Shown piece after piece: positions 1 to 8,149 of a stretch of 48,788 nt of DNA. The stretch's first letter is position 1, and each line of letters starts with the position of its first letter. This stretch comes from an uncultured Clostridia bacterium. Its GTDB lineage: Bacteria; Bacillota; Clostridia; UBA1381. The stretch lies in assembly GCA_934462945.1 (NCBI GenBank), contig CAKSJF010000005.1, positions 1 to 48,788 of the forward strand. The letters are read 5' to 3'. The position numbers were made by a program, and so were the translations under genes. The notes below the pieces were generated by a model that searched no databases, was not told where the DNA came from, and saw only the letters and a list, made by a program, of their open reading frames with translations.

Positions 1-1
1 G

Positions 2-841
2 TATGTTTCAAAAATTGACGGAACGGTGAAGTATCTGTTTCGGTTCGAGGATGGAAACTGTATTGAAAGCGTTGTGATGCGGTATCATCACGGAAATACA
101 ATCTGTATTTCCTCTCAGGTTGGCTGCCGGATGGGATGCGGATTTTGCGCGTCTACGATCGGCGGACTTTACCGGAATCTGACAGCGGGCGAAATTATCA
201 GTCAGATTATCTTTGCGCAGAAGGATTTCGGAGAGCGGATCAGCAATGTGGTGATGATGGGAATTGGCGAACCGCTGGATAACTATGACAATGTGATCCG
301 CTTTTTAAAGAATGTGAACCATCCGGACGGACTGGGAATCGGCTATCGGCACATTTCCCTTTCCACCTGCGGTGTGGTGGATCAGATTGAGCGCCTGGCA
401 GAGGAAGAATTTCCGATCACGCTTTCGATTTCTCTGCATGCACCAAATAACGAAATCCGGAGTTCGATTATGCCGATTAATAAAAAATATCCGATTGAAG
501 TACTGATTTCGGCTTGCCGGTCATATATAAAAAAGACAGGCAGAAGAATCAGCTTTGAATATGCCTTGATCCATGGCGTGAACGATGGTGACGAGCATGC
601 AAGGGAGCTTGCCAAAAGACTTTCCGGAATGCTTTGCCATATTAATCTGATCCCGGTCAATCCGGTAAAGGAGCGCGGCTTTCAAAGAGGGCAGAGCGCA
701 GAAATCCGGCATTTTCAGGAGCTTTTGGAGAGCCTGGGCATGAATGCAACCGTCCGGCGCGAGCTTGGGAGCGACATCAGCGCCTCCTGCGGACAGCTCC
801 GGAAACGGGTGATGGATCAAGAAAAAACTTCACTTATCTGA
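2..841 (+). CDS. rlmN: 23S rRNA (adenine2503-C2)/tRNA methyltransferase RlmN, 5' truncated by window edge
   Basis: Radical-SAM enzyme that methylates C2 of A2503 in 23S rRNA and A37 of some tRNAs in the cytoplasm. The frame is open from base 2 and reads YVSKIDGTVKYLFRFEDG, a typical internal RlmN stretch, so the gene starts before the window; the GTG at 26 is internal. The iron-sulfur motif CRMGCGFC (C-x3-C-x2-C) is near codons 42-49 of the visible part. The methyl-carrying cysteine lies near the C-terminus in SASCGQLR. MMGIGEPLDN is the GGE-like SAM motif. It is followed after 15 bases by the phosphatase gene, so it is the visible head of a long operon. Identification is firm; only the N-terminal part is missing. 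Confidence 0.97.
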   Translation, partial: YVSKIDGTVKYLFRFEDGNCIESVVMRYHHGNTICISSQVGCRMGCGFCASTIGGLYRNLTAGEIISQIIFAQKDFGERISNVVMMGIGEPLDNYDNVIRFLKNVNHPDGLGIGYRHISLSTCGVVDQIERLAEEEFPITLSISLHAPNNEIRSSIMPINKKYPIEVLISACRSYIKKTGRRISFEYALIHGVNDGDEHARELAKRLSGMLCHINLIPVNPVKERGFQRGQSAEIRHFQELLESLGMNATVRRELGSDISASCGQLRKRVMDQEKTSLI

Positions 842-856
842 AATGAGGTGGAAACC

Positions 857-1579
857 ATGAAAATTGCTGCGGTGACCGATATTGGCAGACATCGGAAAAT
901 CAACGAGGACAGCTACTTTATCTACCGGAATGAAAATCTTCTGGGCGGTATGGTGGCGGACGGCATGGGCGGACATCAGGCAGGCGAGCTTGCGAGCAAG
1001 TTAGTTGCCGATACGGTCAAAAACTGGATGATGAATGAATTTAATCCCGAAATGGATTATGTAGAGGCAGGGGAAATGATTCGCCGCGCCTTTCTTGAGG
1101 CAAATACCCTGGTGTATGAGCGTTCCCGGCACGATCCTGCGCTTGCCGGCATGGGAACAACGGCAACGCTTGCGATGATTTACCGGGAAAAGCTGATTAC
1201 GGTTCATGTGGGAGACAGCCGGAGCTATTTAATCGGCGACAAAATCAGCCAGATCACCAAGGATCATTCTCTGGTGCAGGAGCTTTTAAGCCGCGGAGAG
1301 ATCAGCCGGGAGGCAGCGGCAAACCATCCGAATAAAAATTGTATCACGCGTGCCGTCGGCGCAGAACCGGATATTAAGGTGGATGTCGGAATCCGGAGTT
1401 ATCAGGGCGAAACGGTACTTCTGTGCAGTGACGGTCTTACGAATGTTGTTTCGGATGAACAGATTTATGATATTATCACAACGGAAGAAGATTTGCAGTC
1501 CGGGGCGGAAAAATTAGTTGCCCTTGCCAATAAAAAGGGCGGACCGGACAATATTACAGTCGTTGTGTTTCAAAAGTGA
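857..1579 (+). CDS. prpC: PP2C-family Ser/Thr protein phosphatase (PrpC/Stp)
   Basis: Metal-dependent phosphatase of 240 residues that reverses phosphorylation by the adjacent PASTA kinase. Visible PP2C motifs, in order, are DIGRHRKINEDS, VADGMGGH, GDSRSYL, LCSDGLTNV and GGPDNITVV, which supply the metal-binding Asp/Glu residues. No membrane segment, so cytoplasmic. I chose ATG 857 because GAGG at 845-848 sits 8 bases before it; a GTG at 848 overlaps that ribosome site. The stop codon overlaps an in-frame GTG of the kinase gene region, which fits translational coupling. The prpC-prkC-rsgA order is conserved in Firmicutes (known). Confidence 0.95.
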   Translation: MKIAAVTDIGRHRKINEDSYFIYRNENLLGGMVADGMGGHQAGELASKLVADTVKNWMMNEFNPEMDYVEAGEMIRRAFLEANTLVYERSRHDPALAGMGTTATLAMIYREKLITVHVGDSRSYLIGDKISQITKDHSLVQELLSRGEISREAAANHPNKNCITRAVGAEPDIKVDVGIRSYQGETVLLCSDGLTNVVSDEQIYDIITTEEDLQSGAEKLVALANKKGGPDNITVVVFQK

Positions 1580-1602
1580 TACAGAAAGGAATGAATCAAT
1601 TC

Positions 1603-3531
1603 ATGATAGGAGATAATCTCATCGGTACAACGCTTGGCGACCGCTATGAAATTTTAGAGGTGATCGGCTCGGGCGGTATGGCAACGGTCTATAAGGCGCG
1701 GTGTAAGCTTTTAAACCGTTATGTTGCTGTGAAAGTTATCAAGGAGGCTTTAATGGGCGATCCGGAGGCAATCCGGAAATTTAATCAGGAAGCAAGAGCG
1801 GCTGCAAGCCTTTCACACCATAACATTGTTTCGGTATTTGACGTTGGGCAGACAGACTCTCTTTATTATATCGTGATGGAGCTTGTGGACGGAATGACGC
1901 TTAAGGAATACATAAAGGAAAAGGGCGTTCTTCCGTGGAGAGAGGCATGTGATTTTGCGGTGCAGATCGGTCTGGCACTGGAATGTGCGCATGAACATGG
2001 TATTGTCCACCGGGATATTAAGCCGCACAATATTTTATTAACCAAGGACGGCATTGTCAAGGTTGCCGATTTTGGAATCGCACGCATCACAACGACCGAA
2101 ACCTTAGTTGCAGGCGCGAAAAACCAGGTTTTGGGATCGGTACACTATATTTCTCCCGAACAGGCGCGCGGCGGCTATGTGGACAAGAAGTCGGACATTT
2201 ACTCGCTCGGCGTGGTGTTGTATGAAATGCTGACCGGACGCGTTCCGTTTGACGGTGAAAATCCGGTTTCAGTTGCTTTGATGAAGTTGGAGCAGGAGCC
2301 TGCGGACTGCTGTGAGGTCAATCCGGAGATCCCGCCGGAGGTGGGCGAAATTGTGATGAAAGCAATCGCAAAGGAGCAGCACAACCGGTATCAGTCGGCA
2401 ATGGATCTTGTGATGGATTTAAAAAGTATCACCGACGGAGAATTTGAGGAGCGCCGGGAGTATCGGAGAGAAAAGCAGCCGGTAAGACAAACCGGCAAAA
2501 AGAAAGAGGCGGATTTTGTCCGTACCCTCCTGATTGCATCCATTTCCTTAGCGCTTGTTTTGGGAGTGGGAGCTTATCTCTTTTTCTCAGGCGGGGGAAA
2601 GGAATATCAGGTTCCGGATTTGATGAATCAGACGCTGGAGGAGGCAATTGAAACTGCGAAAGAGGCAGGCTTTAAGGTGGATGAGGACAGCGTTACCTAT
2701 CAGACATCCGAAGAATATGAGGACGGACGCGTGATGGATCAGAATCCAGGCGCAAATAATTATGTGAAACGGAAAAAGCCGATTAAAATTATTATCAGCT
2801 CGGGTGAAAAAGAGGCAGATATTCAGATGCCGAGTCTGGTTGGTATAGACTATGACAAGGCGGAGGCACAGCTGACTGAAATGGGGTTAAAATGCCGCAA
2901 GCTGTTAGAGGACAGTGATGCATATGAGGCAGGACAGGTCATTGCGCAATCTCCGAAAAAGGGAACAAAAGTAACAAAGGATTCTATGGTGATTCTGCAT
3001 GTCTGCTCCGGAGAAAAGGCAAGCGCAAGTCCGGAAACAGGATTGGCAGAAGTGCCGGAAGTGTTAGGCTACAGTCTGGATCAGGCAAAGAAATTAATTG
3101 CAGCAGCAGGTTTTTCGTGCAAGATTGTGGAGGAAGAATCGGATAAAACTGCCGGAATCGTTCTTTCACAGAGTCCAAAGGGCGGCAGTGAAGCAGCAGA
3201 GAAAAGCACTGTTACGCTGACCATCAGCAAGGCAATCGAAAAAACACCGGAACCGGCAGAAACCGTTGCACCGGCAACTCAAAAGCCGGCAGAAACCCAA
3301 AAGCCGCAGGAAGAATTAAAGCAAAAGACGTTCACCATTCCGTTAAACGAATCTCTGGGCGACTCTGTACAGGTGAGGGTAGTTGCAAACGGAAAAACCA
3401 TCCACGATCAAAAGCATATGACGGCAGAGGGCAAGGTGGATATTTCGGTAGCGTCTAAGAGCGACAGCTCGGTTACGGTGGAAATTTACTTTAATGACGT
3501 TTTACAGACAACCAAGGTTGTAGATTTTTAA
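1603..3531 (+). CDS. prkC: PASTA-domain Ser/Thr protein kinase (PrkC/StkP type)
   Basis: Membrane kinase of 642 residues that senses muropeptides or lipid II and controls wall growth, dormancy exit and translation (known for the family). N-terminal kinase domain: glycine loop GSGGMATVYKA, catalytic loop IVHRDIKPHN, DFGIAR, and SPEQARGG. One transmembrane helix follows around residues 313-332 (LLIASISLALVLGVGAYLFF). Three extracellular PASTA repeats begin at VPDLMNQ, MPSLVG and VPEVLG. A Pro/Thr/Glu-rich linker and a small C-terminal beta domain follow, which is an extra beyond the minimal kinase. Start is uncertain between GTG 1576, ATG 1591 and ATG 1603; AAAGGA at 1585-1590 favours 1603, as 1591 directly abuts it. 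Confidence 0.95.
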   Translation: MIGDNLIGTTLGDRYEILEVIGSGGMATVYKARCKLLNRYVAVKVIKEALMGDPEAIRKFNQEARAAASLSHHNIVSVFDVGQTDSLYYIVMELVDGMTLKEYIKEKGVLPWREACDFAVQIGLALECAHEHGIVHRDIKPHNILLTKDGIVKVADFGIARITTTETLVAGAKNQVLGSVHYISPEQARGGYVDKKSDIYSLGVVLYEMLTGRVPFDGENPVSVALMKLEQEPADCCEVNPEIPPEVGEIVMKAIAKEQHNRYQSAMDLVMDLKSITDGEFEERREYRREKQPVRQTGKKKEADFVRTLLIASISLALVLGVGAYLFFSGGGKEYQVPDLMNQTLEEAIETAKEAGFKVDEDSVTYQTSEEYEDGRVMDQNPGANNYVKRKKPIKIIISSGEKEADIQMPSLVGIDYDKAEAQLTEMGLKCRKLLEDSDAYEAGQVIAQSPKKGTKVTKDSMVILHVCSGEKASASPETGLAEVPEVLGYSLDQAKKLIAAAGFSCKIVEEESDKTAGIVLSQSPKGGSEAAEKSTVTLTISKAIEKTPEPAETVAPATQKPAETQKPQEELKQKTFTIPLNESLGDSVQVRVVANGKTIHDQKHMTAEGKVDISVASKSDSSVTVEIYFNDVLQTTKVVDF

Positions 3532-3546
3532 AGGGCGGTGAATTGT

Positions 3547-4404
3547 TTGACCGGGGTTATCACAAAGGGAATCGGCGGATTTTACTATGTTAAGGCAGAG
3601 GACGGGAAAACCTACGAATGCCGGGCGCGCGGAATTTTCCGCAAAAAAGGAACAAAGCCGATGATCGGCGATTTTGTGACAATTGAATTAAGCGGAGAGC
3701 AGGGAAGCATCACCGAAATCGGAGAGAGAAAAAATGCTCTGATCCGACCGAGCGTTGCCAATATTGATATGCTTGTGCTTGTCAGCGCGACCAAATCCCC
3801 GGAGGCGAATCCGTACTTTTTGGATAAAATGCTCGTGATTGCAGAGCGGCAGGGGATTTCCCCTGTCCTCTGCTTTAATAAGGAAGATCTGGAAAGCGGA
3901 CAGGCATTAGAGGCAATCTATCAGTCTGCCGGCTATCCGATCATCCGTACCTCGGCAGAAACCGGCGAGGGTGTGGAGGAATTAAGAGATTTGATCCGCG
4001 GAAAAACGACTGCATTTGCAGGACTTTCCGGAGTGGGAAAATCCAGTCTTTTAACGCTATTGACCAGTACGGAATTAGAAACCGGATCGGTGAGCGAGCG
4101 GTTGCAGCGCGGAAAGCACACCACGCGGCATGTGGAGTTATTTCCGCTGCCGGAGGGAGGATTTGTGTTAGATACTCCCGGTTTTAGTTCGCTTGTACCG
4201 GAAAATTTTCCGCCGGAGGAACTTTTTTGGTGCTTTCCGGAAATGCGCAACGTTGGGGAATGCCGTTTCCGCGGCTGCTCCCACATCAGCGAGCCGGACT
4301 GTGCCGTGAAGAAAAAGCTTTCAGAGGGCGGTATTTCTCCTTCGCGGTATGAAAGCTATTGTGCGCTATACAGCGCCTTAAAGGAACATAAGGATTGGGA
4401 ATAG
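3547..4404 (+). CDS. rsgA: Ribosome small-subunit-dependent GTPase RsgA (YloQ)
   Basis: Circularly permuted GTPase of about 285 residues that helps 30S subunit maturation. N-terminal OB domain (GIGGFYYVKAEDGKTYECRARGIFRKKG) is followed by the permuted G motifs: NKED (G4), AGLSGVGKSSLL (G1, P-loop) and DTPGFSS (G3). A C-terminal zinc site is visible as C-x-FRGCSHISEPDC. I place the start at TTG 3547 because an AAGGGCGGTGA ribosome site ends 6 bases upstream and the protein then begins at the usual place for the family; GTG 3538 lies inside that site and would be the alternative. It lies in the prpC-prkC operon, and RsgA is a known PrkC target in Bacillus. Confidence 0.94.
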   Translation: MTGVITKGIGGFYYVKAEDGKTYECRARGIFRKKGTKPMIGDFVTIELSGEQGSITEIGERKNALIRPSVANIDMLVLVSATKSPEANPYFLDKMLVIAERQGISPVLCFNKEDLESGQALEAIYQSAGYPIIRTSAETGEGVEELRDLIRGKTTAFAGLSGVGKSSLLTLLTSTELETGSVSERLQRGKHTTRHVELFPLPEGGFVLDTPGFSSLVPENFPPEELFWCFPEMRNVGECRFRGCSHISEPDCAVKKKLSEGGISPSRYESYCALYSALKEHKDWE

Positions 4405-4418
4405 AAAGGAACAAACAA

Positions 4419-5060
4419 ATGATATTAGCACCGTCAATTTTATCGGCAGATTTCGGAATTTTAAGAGAGCAGGTTTTAGAGGTGGAGCGCACCAAGGCAG
4501 ATTGGCTGCACATTGATGTAATGGATGGAATGTTTGTTCCGAATATCAGCTTTGGCGCGGTTGTGATGCAATCAATCCGCCCTTATAGCAAGCTCTTTTT
4601 TGATGTGCATTTGATGATTGTGCATCCGGAGCGCTATCTGGAGGATTTTATCAAGGCAGGCGCAGACAGCATCACGATTCATGCAGAGGCGACAGACAAA
4701 ATCCAGGAATGTATCGACTATATTCATTCCAAAGGCAAGAAAGCCGGCATTTCAATTAACCCGGAAACGGATGTCAGTGTGTTGGAGCCGTGGCTTTCCA
4801 AGGTGGATATGGTTCTGATTATGAGTGTTCATCCGGGGCATGGCGGACAAAGCTACATTCCGGAAGTGAATGAAAAAATCCAAACAATCCGGGAAAAGAT
4901 GGGAAAGGACTTTTTGATTCAGGTGGACGGCGGTATTTCCGAAAAAAATATCCGCGAGGTGTCCGAATTGGGAGCAAATGTATTTGTTGCCGGATCGGCA
5001 GTCTTTAAGGGATCGATCAGTGAGTCGGTGGAAAAACTATTTCAGGCGGTTGGTGAATAA
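4419..5060 (+). CDS. rpe: Ribulose-phosphate 3-epimerase
   Basis: Interconverts ribulose-5-phosphate and xylulose-5-phosphate in the pentose phosphate pathway. The 213-residue TIM barrel shows the family motifs LAPSILSADF, DWLHIDVMDGMFVPN, FDVHLMI, SVHPGHGGQ and VDGGI, which include the metal-binding His/Asp residues. ATG 4419 is preceded by AGAAAGGA with 8-base spacing. An upstream ATG would overlap the rsgA end and disrupt the conserved N-terminus. The gene is in the rsgA-rpe-thiN order seen in many Firmicutes. Confidence 0.97.
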   Translation: MILAPSILSADFGILREQVLEVERTKADWLHIDVMDGMFVPNISFGAVVMQSIRPYSKLFFDVHLMIVHPERYLEDFIKAGADSITIHAEATDKIQECIDYIHSKGKKAGISINPETDVSVLEPWLSKVDMVLIMSVHPGHGGQSYIPEVNEKIQTIREKMGKDFLIQVDGGISEKNIREVSELGANVFVAGSAVFKGSISESVEKLFQAVGE

Positions 5061-5062
5061 GC

Positions 5063-5677
5063 ATGCGTGCAGTCATTCTTGCAAACGGAGAGATTCAGAA
5101 CTATGAGATTCTGAAACCCTATCTTAAAAATGATGATTATGTGATCTGTGCAGACGGCGGACTCCGGCATGCAGAAAAGCTTGGACTTTCGCCAAACCTT
5201 GTGATGGGGGATATGGATTCGGTATCAAGTCTGCCGGAGCATGTGCAAAAAATGGTTTTTCCGGTTCGGAAAAATGCAACGGACGGACAGATTGTGATAG
5301 AATATGCCTTGGAGCAAGGTTTTTCCGAGTTATTGCTTTTCGGTTTTTTCGGCGGCAGGGCAGACCATTTTCTGACGAACGTGTTTCTCTTAACGAAAAC
5401 AAAGGAGATTGATGCGCTGATGGCAGAGAACGGATGTGAGATCCGGCTCTGCAAACGGGAAAATATCGTTGCCGGAAAACCGGGCGATGTGATTTCCATT
5501 ATTCCGCTTTCTGAAACGCTTTCCGGCATCACGACACAGGGGTTGGATTATCCGCTTGCAGACGGAACGCTTTATTTTGGCGACAGCCGCGGAAACAGCA
5601 ATGTGATGACCGGCACAGAATGCCGGATCAGTACAAAAAACGGAACAGGACTAATTATAAAAGAGGTACAGCCATGA
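5063..5677 (+). CDS. thiN: Thiamine pyrophosphokinase
   Basis: Transfers pyrophosphate from ATP to thiamine to form the coenzyme thiamine diphosphate. The 204-residue protein has the family signatures ADGGLRHAEKLGLSPNLVMGDMDSV, then DGQIVIEYAL, then FFGGRADHFLTNVFLL, with the Asp residues that bind Mg-ATP. Its start follows the rpe stop by two bases, and its TGA overlaps the ATG of the next gene (ATGA), so it is translationally coupled in both directions. Confidence 0.95.
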   Translation: MRAVILANGEIQNYEILKPYLKNDDYVICADGGLRHAEKLGLSPNLVMGDMDSVSSLPEHVQKMVFPVRKNATDGQIVIEYALEQGFSELLLFGFFGGRADHFLTNVFLLTKTKEIDALMAENGCEIRLCKRENIVAGKPGDVISIIPLSETLSGITTQGLDYPLADGTLYFGDSRGNSNVMTGTECRISTKNGTGLIIKEVQP

Positions 5678-6804
5678 TTTATTTAGATAATGCGGCGACA
5701 ACAAAGCCATCCCAAGCGGCAATTGCGGCAGCGGAGGAGGCTTTTTGTACGTTTGGAAATCCGTCCAGTCTGCACCGACTCGGATTGGCGGCAGAAAAGC
5801 TTGTGAAAAAAAGCCGGGAGGAGATTGCGGCAGTTTTGCATACTGTTCCGGCGAATCTTCTGTTCACCTCCGGGGGAACGGAATCAAATAACCTTGCTAT
5901 CTTAGGCTATTGCCGGGCAAATGCAAAGCGCGGAAAGCATGTGATTACCACAAAAATTGAACATCCGTCCGTCCTTTCAGCTGTTGCAGAGTTGGAAAAA
6001 GAGGGATTTTCGGTTACGCGTCTGGATGTGGACAGTGAGGGGAAAATTTCGCTTGAGGAATTTTCAAACGCGCTTTCGGAGGACACGATTCTTGTGAGTG
6101 TGATGGCGGCAAATAATGAGGTCGGAACGGTTCAGCCGGTTTCGGAACTAAAACCGATCATGCGGGAAAAAGCAAAAAAGGCGGCGCTGCATGTGGACGC
6201 GGTGCAGGCATTCGGAAAGATTCCACTTTATCCGGAAAAATGGGGCGTTGATCTGATGTCGGTAAGTGCGCATAAAATCCACGGAATCAAAGGTTGCGGT
6301 GCGCTTTACTGGAAAAATGTGCGCCTGGAATCCTTGCAGTATGGCGGCGGTCAGCAGGGGGGAATGCGCTCCGGAACAGAAAATGTTCCCGGGATTGCGG
6401 CATTCGGTGCAGCGGCGGCAGAAATTCCAAAGAATAATCAGGATATTCTAAAAACAAGAGCGGCGTTAAAGCAAAAGATTGCGGAGCGGATTGACCGCGT
6501 CATATTCCATGGTTCGGACACGGAGCAGACAGGTTATCTTTTGAACGCGTCCTTTTTGGGAGTGCGTGCCGAAGTGCTTTTGCACATGTTGGAAACAAAG
6601 GAAATCTATGTTTCTACTGGCTCTGCCTGCTCCTCGCATAAGCCGTCGCCGTCGCATGTGCTGACTGCGATGGGGTGCAGTCCGAAAGAAATTGAGGGAG
6701 CAATCCGGATGAGCTTTTCCGAACCGCTCTCCGAAAAAGAAATCAACGAGGTGACCGAAGCATTGGCAGAATCGGTTGCAGAAATCAGAAAATTTGTGAG
6801 GTAG
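5674..6804 (+). CDS. Cysteine desulfurase, NifS/IscS family (NifZ-like partner of ThiI)
   Basis: PLP enzyme of 376 residues that takes sulfur from cysteine as a persulfide. The N-terminus MIYLDNAATTKPS is diagnostic; the PLP lysine is in SVSAHKIHG, and the catalytic cysteine is in STGSACSSHKPSPSH. ATG 5674 overlaps the thiN stop. It lies three bases before thiI with no iron-sulfur scaffold gene nearby. In Bacillus subtilis the equivalent NifZ-ThiI pair makes 4-thiouridine in tRNA (known), so I infer the same dedicated job here rather than general Fe-S assembly. Confidence 0.94.
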   Translation: MIYLDNAATTKPSQAAIAAAEEAFCTFGNPSSLHRLGLAAEKLVKKSREEIAAVLHTVPANLLFTSGGTESNNLAILGYCRANAKRGKHVITTKIEHPSVLSAVAELEKEGFSVTRLDVDSEGKISLEEFSNALSEDTILVSVMAANNEVGTVQPVSELKPIMREKAKKAALHVDAVQAFGKIPLYPEKWGVDLMSVSAHKIHGIKGCGALYWKNVRLESLQYGGGQQGGMRSGTENVPGIAAFGAAAAEIPKNNQDILKTRAALKQKIAERIDRVIFHGSDTEQTGYLLNASFLGVRAEVLLHMLETKEIYVSTGSACSSHKPSPSHVLTAMGCSPKEIEGAIRMSFSEPLSEKEINEVTEALAESVAEIRKFVR

Positions 6805-6807
6805 TCC

Positions 6808-7986
6808 ATGAAAGAGATTATTTTAGTGAAATATGGGGAAATTATTTTAAAGGGCGGCAACCGCCCGAAGTTTGAGCGTGTTTTAGTGAAAAACATTCAG
6901 AATGCGGTCAAAAATATTGCAAAAATTTCGATTCAGGTGATTCAGGCAACCATCTATATTGACGTGGAGGAGACGGAAAAGCTGGATTTGGTTTGCGAGC
7001 GGCTTTCGCGTGTGTTTGGCATTGTTTCGATTACGCGTGCCTGCGTCCTGGAAAAGGACATTCAGAAAATTGAGGAGGGCGCATACGAATATTGCAAGGA
7101 TCAGCTGTTGCCGGGAAAACGGTTTAAGGTAGAGGCAAAGCGTTCGGATAAGCGTTTTCCGATGACTTCGGTGGAAATTGCCATTGAGGTCGGCGGATAC
7201 TTAGACGACCGGTGCGAGGGATTGATTGTGGATGTACATGAGCCGGAGGTGACGGTCAAGGTAGAAATCCGCGATTTTGCCGCGTATGCTTACTGTGAGG
7301 AGAAGAAAATCAAGGGTCAGGGCGGTATGCCGATCGGAACAGGAAATAAAGCAACCCTGCTCTTATCCGGCGGTATTGACAGTCCGGTTGCCGGGCATAT
7401 GATTGCAAAGCGCGGTGTGGAGATCGATGCGGTGAATTTCTTTAGCTTTCCCTATACCAGTGACCGCGCCAAGGAAAAGGTGATTGAACTTGCAGGGATT
7501 TTAGCGCAGTATACCTCGGTGGTGAGACTGCACATTGTACCGTTTACCGAAATTCAGCTTGCCATCCGGGACAATTGCCCGGAGGAGCATATGACGCTTG
7601 TGATGCGCAGATTCATGATGAAGATTGCAGAGCGGCTGGTACGGAAAAACCATTCCATGGCGCTGATTACCGGTGAGAGCGTGGGTCAGGTGGCAAGTCA
7701 GACGATTGCGGCTTTAGATGTGACCAATTCTGTGGTAGATATGCCGGTATTGCGTCCGCTCATTGGCATGGACAAGGATGAAATCATTCTCCGTTCCCGT
7801 GAGATCGGAACGTTTGAAACCTCCATCCTGCCCTATGAGGACTGCTGCACCGTCTTTACACCCAAGCATCCGACCACACAGCCAAAGCGCGCGGCAATTG
7901 AAAAATCTGAATCGGTACTGCCTGTTGAGGAATTGATTGAAAAATCATTAGAGGGTGTCGAAACTATTGTTGTGTACCCAAAATAA
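6808..7986 (+). CDS. thiI: tRNA 4-thiouridine synthase ThiI (short, no rhodanese domain)
   Basis: Adenylates and thiolates U8 of tRNA. The 392-residue protein has an N-terminal ferredoxin-like/THUMP region (VKYGEIILKGGNRPKFE; VHEPEVTVKVEIRD) and a C-terminal PP-loop ATPase (LLSGGIDSPVAGHM). The disulfide-type cysteine region YEDCCTVFTPKHPTTQP is present. It ends at about 390 residues, so the C-terminal rhodanese domain of the E. coli enzyme is absent, as in Bacillus. The upstream cysteine desulfurase is the likely sulfur donor. The first copy of the 105-bp hairpin element follows. Confidence 0.96.
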   Translation: MKEIILVKYGEIILKGGNRPKFERVLVKNIQNAVKNIAKISIQVIQATIYIDVEETEKLDLVCERLSRVFGIVSITRACVLEKDIQKIEEGAYEYCKDQLLPGKRFKVEAKRSDKRFPMTSVEIAIEVGGYLDDRCEGLIVDVHEPEVTVKVEIRDFAAYAYCEEKKIKGQGGMPIGTGNKATLLLSGGIDSPVAGHMIAKRGVEIDAVNFFSFPYTSDRAKEKVIELAGILAQYTSVVRLHIVPFTEIQLAIRDNCPEEHMTLVMRRFMMKIAERLVRKNHSMALITGESVGQVASQTIAALDVTNSVVDMPVLRPLIGMDKDEIILRSREIGTFETSILPYEDCCTVFTPKHPTTQPKRAAIEKSESVLPVEELIEKSLEGVETIVVYPK

Positions 7987-7999
7987 GAAAGAGGGATTC

Positions 8000-8149
8000 A
8001 GTCTGAATAAAATCGCCCATAGCACAGCTTTTTGCTCGGGGCGGTACATTCGTACAGCACCGCTCGCTGCAAAGCAGCACTCTGAACGATTTTCTTTCAG
8101 ACTTTAAGTTTTGTGTCTTACGGCACGGAAAGGAATTGTTATAAATATG
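8000..8149 (+). repeat. Hairpin element, copy 1 (105-bp core plus tail with ribosome site)
   Basis: Core 8000-8104 has near-perfect ends: AGTCTGAATAAAATCGC on the left and CGATTTTCTTTCAGACT on the right. Inside are GCTTTTTGC pairing with GCAAAGC and a GTAC-ATTC-GTAC mini-hairpin. A tail to 8149 holds GCACGGAAAGGA...TTATAAATATG, which supplies the cinA start. Copies 2 and 3 are at 23002 and 31283. Copies 1 and 2 have the same length and differ at only 5 of 105 positions by my count. The function is unknown. Confidence 0.92.
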
